Assembly (NCBI GenBank): GCA_951800675.1 | Contig: CATOKC010000114.1 | Coordinates: 1 to 10,002 of the forward strand | From: an uncultured Oscillibacter sp. | GTDB lineage: Bacteria; Bacillota_A; Clostridia; Oscillospirales; Oscillospiraceae | Direction: 5' to 3' | Length of the DNA: 10,002 nt | Shown here: one piece after another, positions 1-5,929 of the stretch | How the letters are laid out: each line of letters begins with the position of its first letter | Numbering within the stretch: position 1 is the first letter of the stretch | The notes under the pieces: model-generated | Told to the model about the DNA's origin: nothing | Database searches by the model: none | What the model saw: the letters and a program-made list of their open reading frames with translations, nothing else | Program-made: the position numbers and the translations under genes

Positions 1-19
1 TTAAGAATCCCTTTCTCGG

Positions 20-217
20 GGCCGCCCTTGGGCGGCCACCTCGGCGGGGGAGGAAGGGACTGTGCGGTAGTTTGCTTGGTTAGGCGAAGCCTCCGAATTG
101 GCGGTTCTTCTTCAGCCGCTCTGGTACTTGTAGAACTCCGGCTGCCGCCCTTTCAAAGGGGTACTGCCCGTGGGGCGGCCTTTGGCCGCCTTAGGGTTGG
201 GGCCGCCGCAGGCGGCC
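20..217. repeat. Three GC-rich GGCCGCC hairpins
   Basis: Three perfect inverted repeats of one family lie here: GGCCGCCC-TT-GGGCGGCC (20-37), GGCGGCC-TTT-GGCCGCC (174-190) and GGCCGCC-GCA-GGCGGCC (201-217). No gene with a ribosome binding site is visible around them. They look like the small dispersed extragenic hairpins seen in many GC-rich Clostridia. Their copy number in the genome cannot be judged from this window. Confidence 0.6.
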
Positions 218-428
218 TAACACCTGCAAAGGGCACACGGTCTAACGGGACATTCTTCTGATTCGCGCCCCTTGCGCCAGACCTTCGTGCCGAGTGCCGC
301 GAGGCAACCAGCACCCTCGGTAGAACCGTGCGCAGAAGTACCAACCGGCATCGGCCCAGAGCACGGACGATAGACCGGGAATTTGAAGGTCGTAGCGTAA
401 ATAATAACCCTCGTAATGAAGGAGGATT
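218..428. other. Gene-free segment, possible multicopy or RNA element
   Basis: No feature is assigned. The stretch lies between two hairpin clusters. A short frame is open on the plus strand from just after a TGA (about 249-251) to a TGA at about 448, and a 63-codon frame is open on the minus strand (242-433). Neither has a recognisable domain or a ribosome binding site placed to use it. Open frames on both strands of GC-rich repetitive DNA are often accidental. The segment could be a degraded gene, a structured RNA or part of a larger dispersed repeat. Confidence 0.3.
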
Positions 429-554
429 CTCAAGGAACGTAGTTCCTTGAGTGACCTTTTGGTACTTTTCGTTCACACGAAAAGTACGCCCCCGCCCCGG
501 CAGGGGCGAATCCAGACAAAAGATTAGAGCGGGAAGCGGCCCCGCAGGGGCCGC
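429..554. repeat. Cluster of four perfect hairpins
   Basis: Four perfect inverted repeats follow one another: CTCAAGGAAC-GTA-GTTCCTTGAG (429-451), GTACTTTTCGT-TCAC-ACGAAAAGTAC (462-487), CGCCCC-GGCA-GGGGCG (493-508) and GCGGCCCC-GCA-GGGGCCGC (536-554). None is followed by a clear T-tract in either direction, so simple terminators are unlikely. The cluster sits immediately upstream of the metV promoter. It looks like a composite of palindromic extragenic repeats. Confidence 0.6.
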
Positions 555-587
555 AGAGGAAAAGACCGTAAAAATTCCCCCTCCTCC

Positions 588-616
588 TTGATTTCTCCAC
601 CGTAATATATTATGAT
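588..616 (+). promoter_or_regulatory. Sigma-A promoter of metV-metF
   Basis: TTGATT (588-593) and TATGAT (611-616) are separated by exactly 17 bp, close to the sigma-A consensus. Transcription would start near 623, giving a leader of about 40 nt before the metV start. No riboswitch fits in so short a leader. Confidence 0.75.
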
Positions 617-662
617 AAAATAAGTATATTCCCTGGGTTGGGGAGAAGAGAGGAGATACACC

Positions 663-1313
663 ATGATCATTACCCAGAAAAAGCCGGTGGAGGAACTGCT
701 GGCCATGCTGGAAGGAGTCACCAAGGTGGCCATCGTGGGCTGCGGACAGTGCGCCGCCGCCTGCCAGACCGGCGGCGAAAAGGAGATCGCCGAGATGAAG
801 GCGTTCCTGGAGGAGCATGGAATGGAAGTCGTGGGCACCGTCCTGCCGGATGAGTGCTGCCACAAGCTTCTCATGAAGCAGGAGCTGAAAGCCCTCAAGG
901 ACTCCGGCGCGGAGGCCATCGTGGGCATGAGCTGCGGCGACGGCGTGCAGACCGTGGCCGACAACGTACAGCTCCCCGTCTATCCCGCCAACAACACTAT
1001 GTTCCTGGGCCAGGTGGAGCGCGTAGGCATGTTCAACGAGTACTGCCACATGTGCGGCGACTGCGTGCTGGGCTCCACCGGCGGCGTCTGCCCCATTACC
1101 AAGTGCGCCAAGAGCCTGGTCAACGGCCCCTGCGGCGGCCAGAAAAACGGCAAGTGCGAGGTCAACCCCGAAAACGACTGCGCCTGGATCCTGATCTATA
1201 AGCGTCTGGAGGCCCTGGGCCAGCTGGATAAGCTGGGACAGACCCGCCCCGACAAGGGCTACGCCGGGGTCGCCTACCCGAGACATATCAATTTGAGGGA
1301 GAAGAAGTCATGA
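663..1313 (+). CDS. metV: MetV, cysteine-rich methylenetetrahydrofolate reductase subunit
   Basis: A 216-residue protein of the MTHFR_C family (MetV), the zinc/iron-sulfur partner of MetF in anaerobes. In acetogens MetV and MetF form the cytoplasmic complex that reduces methylene-THF to methyl-THF. At least fourteen cysteines are visible: VGCGQCAAAC (27-34), DECC (64-66), SCGDG, and a dense cluster CHMCGDC...CPITKC...GPCGG (128-159) typical of the family. The start is fixed by AGGAG at 651-655, seven bases before ATG. Its stop overlaps the metF start (ATGA at 1310-1313), so the two are translationally coupled. No other Wood-Ljungdahl gene lies in the window, so whether it serves methionine synthesis or one-carbon energy metabolism cannot be told here. 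Confidence 0.9.
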   Translation: MIITQKKPVEELLAMLEGVTKVAIVGCGQCAAACQTGGEKEIAEMKAFLEEHGMEVVGTVLPDECCHKLLMKQELKALKDSGAEAIVGMSCGDGVQTVADNVQLPVYPANNTMFLGQVERVGMFNEYCHMCGDCVLGSTGGVCPITKCAKSLVNGPCGGQKNGKCEVNPENDCAWILIYKRLEALGQLDKLGQTRPDKGYAGVAYPRHINLREKKS

Positions 1314-2239
1314 GCGTACTGCAGAAAGCGATCGAGAGCGGCGCGTTTGCCGTCACGGCGGAGATGGCCCCGCCCAAGGGTACCGATTTCAGCGAGCAGC
1401 TGGCCGCCGCCCGGCTGCTGGAGGGCAAGGTCCATGCCGTCAACGTGACGGATATGCAGTCCGCGTGCCTGAAGGCGTCCTCCCTGGGCCTGTGCGTCCA
1501 TCTGAAGCAGGCGGGGCTGGAGCCCATCCTCCAGATCACCGGTCGAGACCGGAGCCGCATGGCCATCATGGGCGACGTGCTCTCCGCCGCCTCCTTCGGC
1601 ATCGACACCGTCCTGGCCCTCACCGGGGACCACCCCGTGGTGGGCGACTGCCGGGACTCCAAGCCGGTATACGACCTGGACTCCGTGGGCATCCTGCGGA
1701 TGCTGTCCACGATGGAGGAGACCGGCGCGGACTGCGGGGGCAATCCCCTCTCCGGCGGCGCGCCCCGGCTCTTCAAGGGCGCGGCGGTGACCCCCGTCTA
1801 CGAGCCCCGGGCTCTCCAGATCAATAAGCTCCGCCAGAAGGTAGATGCGGGGGCCCGGTACATCCAGACCCAGGGGGTCTTCGACCTGGAGCAGCTGGAG
1901 GGCTTCCTGGAGGACGTGGAAAAGGCCGGCATCCGGGTGCCCGTCATGGCGGGCATCATCCCCCTGAAGAGCGCCGGTATGGCCCGGTTCATGAACGAGA
2001 ACGTCCCCGGCATCGCCGTGCCGGAGGAGATGCTCGCCCGTCTGGATGCCGCTGCCGCCGAAGGAAAGGAAAAGGGCGTCAAGGGCCTCCCCGCCAAGCT
2101 GGGCATGGAGATGGCCGCCCGGATGATCGAGGAGATCCGGGAGAAAAAGCTGTGCCCCGGCGTCCACATCATGGCTATCGGCGCGGAGAAGAACGTTCCC
2201 GCGATCCTGGACATGGCGGGAGTACATATCGCGCTTTGA
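1310..2239 (+). CDS. metF: MetF, methylenetetrahydrofolate reductase
   Basis: A 309-residue MTHFR-family TIM-barrel protein, normal length for the bacterial enzyme. It reduces 5,10-methylene-THF to 5-methyl-THF, the methyl donor for methionine synthesis and, in acetogens, for acetyl-CoA synthesis. The N-terminal TAEMAPPKG (about 16-24) holds the conserved acid and PPK motif, and ALTGDHP (about 103-109) matches the family LxGDxP strand. The later segments YIQTQGVFD and VMAGIIPL are the usual substrate/flavin-site strands. It overlaps metV by four bases and has a GAGGGAGAAG ribosome binding site inside the end of metV. The adjacent MetV suggests the clostridial two-subunit form, in which the electron donor need not be NADH; the partner is not encoded here. 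Confidence 0.93.
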   Translation: MSVLQKAIESGAFAVTAEMAPPKGTDFSEQLAAARLLEGKVHAVNVTDMQSACLKASSLGLCVHLKQAGLEPILQITGRDRSRMAIMGDVLSAASFGIDTVLALTGDHPVVGDCRDSKPVYDLDSVGILRMLSTMEETGADCGGNPLSGGAPRLFKGAAVTPVYEPRALQINKLRQKVDAGARYIQTQGVFDLEQLEGFLEDVEKAGIRVPVMAGIIPLKSAGMARFMNENVPGIAVPEEMLARLDAAAAEGKEKGVKGLPAKLGMEMAARMIEEIREKKLCPGVHIMAIGAEKNVPAILDMAGVHIAL

Positions 2240-2251
2240 CCGCCAAGGCGC

Positions 2252-2287
2252 AAAAAATGGCCCGGTTCCATGGGGAACCGGGCCAAA
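2252..2287 (-). terminator. Terminator shared by bactofilin and metF
   Basis: GGCCCGGTTCC (2259-2269), loop ATGG, GGAACCGGGCC (2274-2284) form an 11-bp perfect stem. On the minus strand it is followed by ATTTTTTG, a proper U-tract, so it should terminate the bactofilin transcript. On the plus strand only AAAAGTGATTT follows, so metF termination there would be weaker. It lies between convergent genes. Confidence 0.8.
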
Positions 2288-2311
2288 AGTGATTTATGTA
2301 CGAGATTTCTC

Positions 2312-2779
2312 TCACGCCTTGTCCGCTTTGTCCGGCTTGGACGGGGATGAGGGCCGGGGACCTGACGGCTGGGCATGGGGCGGCATGGTACTGCGGCCGT
2401 TGAGCCGTCCGCCGTCCTCTACCACCAGAGAGGGCGTGGTCATATCCCCCTCCAGGCTGCCAGTCTTCTGCAGAAGCAGGCGCTCACGGGCGCAGACGAC
2501 GCCCTCGACGCGGCCGGCGATATGGATCACCTCCGCCGTCACCGGCCCCTTTACCAGACCGGTGGGCGCGACCATCACCGCCCCCTTCAGGTCGATCTCT
2601 CCTTCTACCGTACCCTCTACCTCGATGACTCCTTCGCCCCGCATCGTGCCGGACACCGTAGCGCCGGCAGCGACCCGCGTGCTTTTGGGGGGCTCGGACA
2701 GGTCGGGAAGGTCTTCATGCGGCTTCTGGACCAGGGATTCCTCCTCATTGGCCCGCGCCGATCTTCCAAACAGACCCAT
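2312..2779 (-). CDS. Bactofilin family polymer-forming cytoskeletal protein
   Basis: A 155-residue bactofilin (DUF583). These proteins polymerise without nucleotide into filaments that scaffold cell-envelope or division machinery. The core (about residues 37-125) shows the right-handed beta-helix rhythm of short G/V-rich rungs: GTMRGEGVIEVEGTVEGEI, then GPVTAEVIHIAGRVEGVV and LEGDMTTPSLVVEDG. The N-terminus (MGLFGR) is a short basic/hydrophobic tail and the C-terminus is disordered, rich in P, S and K. I place the start at 2779 because AAAGGAG lies eight bases upstream; an in-frame ATG at 2800 would put that ribosome binding site inside the gene. It stands alone with its own promoter and terminator. 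Confidence 0.88.
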   Translation of the reverse strand: MGLFGRSARANEEESLVQKPHEDLPDLSEPPKSTRVAAGATVSGTMRGEGVIEVEGTVEGEIDLKGAVMVAPTGLVKGPVTAEVIHIAGRVEGVVCARERLLLQKTGSLEGDMTTPSLVVEDGGRLNGRSTMPPHAQPSGPRPSSPSKPDKADKA

Positions 2780-2838
2780 GGTGACTTCTCCTTTACACAT
2801 TTAATTCTGATCCGGCCCGCCGGCCGAAAATTGCTTTT

Positions 2839-2867
2839 ATTTTAACACAGATTTTCCCCTTTGACAA
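2839..2867 (-). promoter_or_regulatory. Sigma-A promoter of the bactofilin gene
   Basis: Read on the minus strand, TTGTCA (2867-2862), a 17-bp spacer and TAAAAT (2844-2839) form a near-consensus sigma-A promoter. The expected leader is about 50 nt to the start at 2779. Confidence 0.75.
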
Positions 2868-2883
2868 GTGCCTGTCCCACCTA

Positions 2884-2900
2884 TTTCACGCCCCTCCGCC
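2884..2900 (+). repeat. 17-bp direct repeat, left copy
   Basis: TTTCACGCCCCTCCGCC is repeated exactly and in the same orientation at 3486-3502. The two copies bracket a 585-bp unit made of two palindromic repeats and the toxin-antitoxin-like locus. They could be a long target duplication, an attachment-like site, or the scar of recombination between repeat copies. Confidence 0.75.
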
Positions 2901-2901
2901 C

Positions 2902-2987
2902 AGGGAGATCAATTTTGCGTCTGTAGGGCGTGACGAGTCGTCACACCCTACAAAAATGCGGCGTTTTTTCTTAAAATTGATTTCCCT
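2902..2987. repeat. MITE-like palindromic repeat, copy A
   Basis: An 86-bp non-coding palindromic element. The 15-bp ends AGGGAGATCAATTTT (2902-2916) and AAAATTGATTTCCCT (2973-2987) are inverted with one mismatch. Inside, TGTAGGGCGTGACGA (2922-2936) and TCGTCACACCCTACA (2938-2952) form a second nearly perfect 15-bp stem. It has no coding capacity. Copy B at 3407 is in the same orientation and shares an exact 18-bp core, GTCTGTAGGGCGTGACGA. Confidence 0.75.
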
Positions 2988-3006
2988 GAGAAGAAACTGA
3001 CATCAT

Positions 3007-3035
3007 TTGACAAAACACGGCGTGTCCGGTATAAT
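3007..3035 (+). promoter_or_regulatory. Perfect consensus promoter of the toxin mRNA
   Basis: TTGACA (3007-3012), a 17-bp spacer and TATAAT (3030-3035) match the sigma-A consensus at every position. Transcription should begin near 3042, just before a CCGTCCA-GCC-TGGACGG hairpin at 3043-3059 that would protect the 5' end. Such strength upstream of a 28-codon gene is typical of type I toxin mRNAs. Confidence 0.85.
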
Positions 3036-3042
3036 AAAAAAG

Positions 3043-3180
3043 CCGTCCAGCCTGGACGGACAGATGTGGCTAGTCGTTGGACATCAGCCCAATGACAGTC
3101 CGGCGGCGCATACGCCGCCTAGGCGCTGTTACATATGGCGGTTAGCTCATTTCCTCGCGATTTGATTCGGGGGGAGGTGG
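3043..3180 (+). promoter_or_regulatory. Structured leader of the toxin-like mRNA
   Basis: About 140 nt of leader precede the small peptide. It begins with a 7-bp hairpin (3043-3059), then GGCGGCG-CATA-CGCCGCC (3102-3119), then the left arm of a long-range inverted repeat (3122-3146) that can pair with 3325-3347. The ribosome binding site GGAGGTG is at 3173-3179. I have the impression that a very similar leader precedes annotated putative holin-like toxins in other gut Clostridia, but that is memory and was not checked. The likely role is to keep the mRNA poorly translated until it is processed or freed from the antisense RNA. Confidence 0.55.
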
Positions 3181-3185
3181 TGCGG

Positions 3186-3272
3186 ATGTGGAAAAAGAAG
3201 CTTTTGCAGCTGCTGCGGATCCTTGTGATCGCGGCGGTGGTAATGGCAATGCTTACCACAAAAGCGTGTTAG
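3186..3272 (+). CDS. 28-residue hydrophobic peptide, candidate type I toxin
   Basis: The peptide starts MWKKK, continues with about 20 mostly hydrophobic residues (LLQLLRILVIAAVV...) and ends TTKAC. This is the basic-then-transmembrane shape of small membrane-acting type I toxins (Fst, TxpA, BsrG and holin-like toxins). A strong GGAGGTG (3173-3179) lies six bases before ATG. The context supports a toxin: perfect consensus promoter, long structured leader, opposing antisense promoter and a hairpin at the stop codon. I do not recognise the peptide sequence itself. It also resembles a bare lipoprotein signal peptide ending at its cysteine, so a secreted-leader or decayed-lipoprotein origin is possible. 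The gene is too short for standard gene finders. Confidence 0.6.
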   Translation: MWKKKLLQLLRILVIAAVVMAMLTTKAC

Positions 3273-3300
3273 CCGTCCGGCTGGTCCCCGAACGGCTAAC
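3268..3300. terminator. Hairpin at the toxin stop codon
   Basis: GTTAGCCGT (3268-3276) pairs with ACGGCTAAC (3292-3300), and the toxin stop codon lies in the left arm. On the minus strand it is followed by ACGCTTTTGTGG, a short U-tract that would end the antisense RNA. On the plus strand only TGATTTGG follows. The GTTAGC/GCTAAC sequence also occurs in both arms of the long-range repeat, so alternative pairings are possible. A hairpin shared by convergent RNAs recalls the par/Fst locus. Confidence 0.55.
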
Positions 3301-3352
3301 TGATTTGGTTGGTCAATAAGGAGGGCTAACCGTCTTGTAACAGCGCCCTTCT
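3268..3352 (-). ncRNA. Candidate antisense antitoxin RNA
   Basis: A transcript from the minus-strand promoter at 3359-3387 would start near 3352 and run left over the 3' part of the toxin mRNA to the hairpin at 3268-3300, or further into the coding region. Its 5' end carries the arm shared with the sense leader, and its 3' part is fully complementary to the region around the toxin stop codon. No ORF with a ribosome binding site is seen in it. The exact ends are inferred. Confidence 0.5.
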
Positions 3353-3358
3353 GTTATT

Positions 3359-3387
3359 ATTATACCCAACCACTCCCGTTTTGTCAA
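3359..3387 (-). promoter_or_regulatory. Perfect consensus promoter facing the toxin gene
   Basis: On the minus strand TTGACA (3387-3382), a 17-bp spacer and TATAAT (3364-3359) match the sigma-A consensus at every base. It fires toward the toxin gene, convergent with the promoter at 3007. Its -35 lies inside the terminator hairpin at 3368-3405. Confidence 0.85.
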
Positions 3388-3405
3388 CGGGAGCGGTTCA
3401 TTTTT
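3368..3405 (+). terminator. Distal terminator of the toxin transcript
   Basis: AACC-A-CTCCCGTT (3368-3380), loop TTGTC, AACGGGAG-C-GGTT (3386-3398) form a 12-bp stem with one A-C mismatch. CATTTTT follows. A sense RNA reading past 3300 should stop here and would then contain both arms of the long-range repeat. Confidence 0.7.
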
Positions 3406-3406
3406 C

Positions 3407-3488
3407 AGGGAAATCGATTTTGTGTCTGTAGGGCGTGACGACCTCGGCGCGCCCTACAAACACAGCTTCATTTTCTCAAAATTGATTT
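3407..3488. repeat. MITE-like palindromic repeat, copy B
   Basis: The second copy of the element at 2902-2987, in direct orientation. It has ends AGGGAAATCGATTTT (3407-3421) and AAAATTGATTT (3478-3488), and an inner stem TGTAGGGCG (3427-3435) with CGCCCTACA (3450-3458). The inner stem is more decayed than in copy A. The right end runs directly into the 17-bp direct repeat. Confidence 0.7.
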
Positions 3489-3502
3489 CACGCCCCTCCG
3501 CC
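3486..3502 (+). repeat. 17-bp direct repeat, right copy
   Basis: An exact copy of TTTCACGCCCCTCCGCC at 2884-2900, in the same orientation. Its first three bases are also the end of repeat copy B. Confidence 0.75.
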
Positions 3503-3511
3503 AAAAACCAC

Positions 3512-3540
3512 TTGCGGGATGAGAGGAAATCAGCTATAAT
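3512..3540 (+). promoter_or_regulatory. Likely promoter of the small zinc-ribbon gene
   Basis: TTGCGG (3512-3517), a 17-bp spacer and a perfect TATAAT (3535-3540). The -35 is weak in its last three bases. The leader to the start at 3646 would be about 100 nt. Confidence 0.6.
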
Positions 3541-3645
3541 AGGAGCAACTGCATCCAACGCACCATGGTTTGCCGGGGAAGGCGGAAACGTACTGCGCCT
3601 CCGCTCCCGTTGAAAAAACGTCCGTCAGCTGGAAAGGAGTACATC

Positions 3646-4026
3646 ATGAGCTATTTCGAGGAAATGACCCAAAAGGCAAAGGCCGCGGTATCCACCGCCG
3701 CCGGAAAGGCCAGGGAGGTCGCCGATTCCGCCAAGATCTCCGCGGCCATCATCGCGGAAAAGCGGGAGCTGGACAAGAGCTACCGCGCCCTGGGCCAGTG
3801 GTATGCCTGCGAGCATCAGGAGGGCGAGGTCCCCGCGGCGGTCGCCGACATCATGGCCGCCGTCCGCGCCTCTCAGGAGAAGATCGCCGAGCTGCAGGCC
3901 AGCCGGGAAGCCGCCGAGACCGCCGAGTCCGCCGCCCCGGAGGAGGGCGCGGTCTGCCCCGTCTGCGGCAAAATCACCAACACCAAGTTCTGCCCCCACT
4001 GCGGCGCGCCAATGGAAACGGAATAA
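3646..4026 (+). CDS. Small zinc-ribbon protein with helical N-terminus
   Basis: A 126-residue protein. Residues 1-45 are Ala/Lys-rich and helical (MTQKAKAAVSTAAGKAREVA), and residues 60-95 form another probable amphipathic or coiled-coil helix. The C-terminus is a four-cysteine zinc ribbon, CPVCG (104-108) and CPHCG (116-120). No signal peptide or membrane span is seen, so it is probably cytoplasmic. The family is common in Clostridia as an uncharacterised zinc-ribbon protein; its function is not known to me. AAAGGAG at 3633-3639 sets the start. It is monocistronic, with its own promoter and terminator. Confidence 0.82.
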   Translation: MSYFEEMTQKAKAAVSTAAGKAREVADSAKISAAIIAEKRELDKSYRALGQWYACEHQEGEVPAAVADIMAAVRASQEKIAELQASREAAETAESAAPEEGAVCPVCGKITNTKFCPHCGAPMETE

Positions 4027-4031
4027 AACGG

Positions 4032-4060
4032 AAATGAGGAGCCTCCGGCTCCTCATTTTT
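4032..4060 (+). terminator. Intrinsic terminator after the zinc-ribbon gene
   Basis: AAATGAGGAGCC (4032-4043), loop TCC, GGCTCCTCATTT (4047-4058) form a 12-bp perfect stem ending in a TTTTT run. Confidence 0.9.
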
Positions 4061-4123
4061 GACAGGATCGATGGCGCAAAAGATGTCAACTATTCTGTAT
4101 TTTGCTGAAATTGGAGGAAATCC

Positions 4124-4969
4124 ATGCTGGACAGAAGCGAGATCGGCAAGCGGGGGTATCTCAACGAGCCCTACCGGCTGTTCCACCTCCGGGACGACCG
4201 GGCGCTGACACTGGATCACCACTACCACGAATTTGACAAGCTGGTCCTGCTCCTAGGCGGACGGGTGACCTACCACATCGAGGGCAAGCGCTACCCCCTC
4301 CAGCCCATGGACATCCTACTGGTCAGCCGGAACCTCATCCATCTGCCGGTGGTGGAGGCGGGACCCGTCTATGAGCGGATGGTCCTCTGGATCGACAGGG
4401 GATTCATGGCCCGGTTCAGCACTCCGGAGGCGGACCTCTCCGGCTGCTTCGGCCTGACGGCCCGGCGGGGGGTCCACCTGTACCGCCCCCGAGGGGAGGA
4501 CCGTACCCGCTGGCGCGCCCTGTTCGAGCGGGTAGAGAGCGCGGTGAAGGACGGCGGTTTCGCCGCCGGACTGCTGGCGGACACCTGCGTATTGCAGCTG
4601 CTGGTAGAGCTGAACCGGGCGGTCAGCGCCGCCCCGGAGGAGGCGGACCCGGCCTCCTACCGGTTCGACCCCAAGATGGAGGAGGTGACCCGGTACATCC
4701 TGGCCCATCTGGGGGAGGAGCTGAGTATCGACCGGCTGGCAGGGGCCTTCTTCCTCAGCCGGTACTATCTGATGCACCGGTTCAAGGAGGTCTACGGCTG
4801 CTCCGTCCACCAGTATATCCGGCAGAAGCGCCTCCAGCAGGCCGCCGAGGCCATCCGCCGGGACGTGCCGGTGCTGAAAGCCGCCGAGGACGCGGGGTTC
4901 GGAGATTACTCCGTCTTCCTCCGGGCGTTTCGGGCCGCGTACGGGAAGAGCCCGAGAGAGTGGAAATGA
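4124..4969 (+). CDS. AraC-family regulator with N-terminal cupin
   Basis: A 281-residue transcription factor of normal AraC/XylS length. The N-terminal sensor (about 15-100) is a cupin-type AraC_binding domain with HHYHEFDKLVLLLGG (32-46), typical of sugar- or small-ligand-responding regulators. Residues 183-281 hold the two helix-turn-helix motifs: LSIDRLAGAFFLSRYYLMHRFKE (about 200-222), then VLKAAEDAGFGDYSVFLRAFR and the closing YGKSPREW (273-280). GGAGG at 4113-4117, six bases before ATG, fixes the start. It is isolated between two terminators and no catabolic or transport gene is next to it, so its ligand and targets are unknown; autoregulation is possible. No convincing promoter was found. 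Confidence 0.9.
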   Translation: MLDRSEIGKRGYLNEPYRLFHLRDDRALTLDHHYHEFDKLVLLLGGRVTYHIEGKRYPLQPMDILLVSRNLIHLPVVEAGPVYERMVLWIDRGFMARFSTPEADLSGCFGLTARRGVHLYRPRGEDRTRWRALFERVESAVKDGGFAAGLLADTCVLQLLVELNRAVSAAPEEADPASYRFDPKMEEVTRYILAHLGEELSIDRLAGAFFLSRYYLMHRFKEVYGCSVHQYIRQKRLQQAAEAIRRDVPVLKAAEDAGFGDYSVFLRAFRAAYGKSPREWK

Positions 4970-5023
4970 CGCGCGGCTGTGTGGATATTTCCCCGCGGGG
5001 GCCGGATACTTTGATTCTGTTAT

Positions 5024-5774
<751 letters not shown>

Positions 5775-5780
5775 TCGCAC

Positions 5781-5806
5781 CTATCATAAGGTACACCTTT
5801 TGATAG
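5781..5806 (-). repeat. Candidate invertase crossover site, left
   Basis: A 26-bp imperfect palindrome. On the minus strand its half-sites are CTATCAAAAGGT and ACCTTATGATAG around the central dinucleotide GT (AC at 5793-5794 on the plus strand); 11 of 13 half-site positions are symmetric. Length, symmetry and the TATCAAAA core match the 26-bp Hin/Gin crossover sites, whose half-sites resemble TTATCAAAAACC. It lies seven bases past the recombinase gene. Confidence 0.75.
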
Positions 5807-5929
5807 CCGCTTACTGATACATATTTTACCACAATCCCCTCGGATTTGCAAGGGCTTTTCCACCGAACCATACAAAGAAAACGACAAAGTTTAACGCAAA
5901 GCAACGCTAAGAGGCAACTTGCAAAAGGT
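5795..5929. mobile_element. Candidate invertible promoter segment
   Basis: The 135 bp between the two central dinucleotides would flip if the flanking sites recombine. The segment carries no gene but holds one good promoter, which points left in the sequenced orientation. After inversion its -10 would occupy about 5896-5901 and transcription would start near 5908, about 55 nt before the 5963 gene. No convincing rightward promoter is present now, so this copy looks OFF for the downstream operon. The leftward transcript would run antisense into the end of the recombinase gene. Confidence 0.7.
5823..5851 (-). promoter_or_regulatory. Promoter inside the invertible segment
   Basis: On the minus strand TTGCAA (5851-5846), a 17-bp spacer and TAAAAT (5828-5823), preceded by TGG, give a sigma-A promoter with an extended -10. 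It now faces the end of the recombinase gene. Confidence 0.72.

Larger units (their letters stand above)
3122..3347. repeat. Long-range inverted repeat around the toxin gene
   Basis: The left arm is GGCGCTGTTACA (3122-3133), TATGG, CGGTTAGC (3139-3146). The right arm is GCTAACCG (3325-3332), TCT, TGTAACAGCGCC (3336-3347). The arms pair over 12 and 8 bp around a 5/3 internal loop. In a full-length sense RNA this joins the leader to the 3' region. Because the repeat is inverted, the antisense RNA starts with almost the same sequence as the sense leader. Confidence 0.8.

Noticed and set aside
153..1286. Long minus-strand open frame (377 codons)
   Set aside because: It is the antisense shadow of metV joined to the hairpin region. 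The plus strand has the conserved MetV motifs, a promoter and a ribosome binding site.
3064..3165. 33-codon frame in the toxin leader
   Set aside because: It has no ribosome binding site, and its codons coincide with the leader's hairpins. Any conservation more likely reflects RNA structure.
2884..3502. CRISPR array
   Set aside because: There are only two copies of each repeat, the spacing is hundreds of bases, the units are palindromic and there are no cas genes.
4059..4087. TTGACA as a promoter for the AraC-type gene
   Set aside because: It overlaps the terminator T-tract, and no acceptable -10 lies 16-18 bp downstream.
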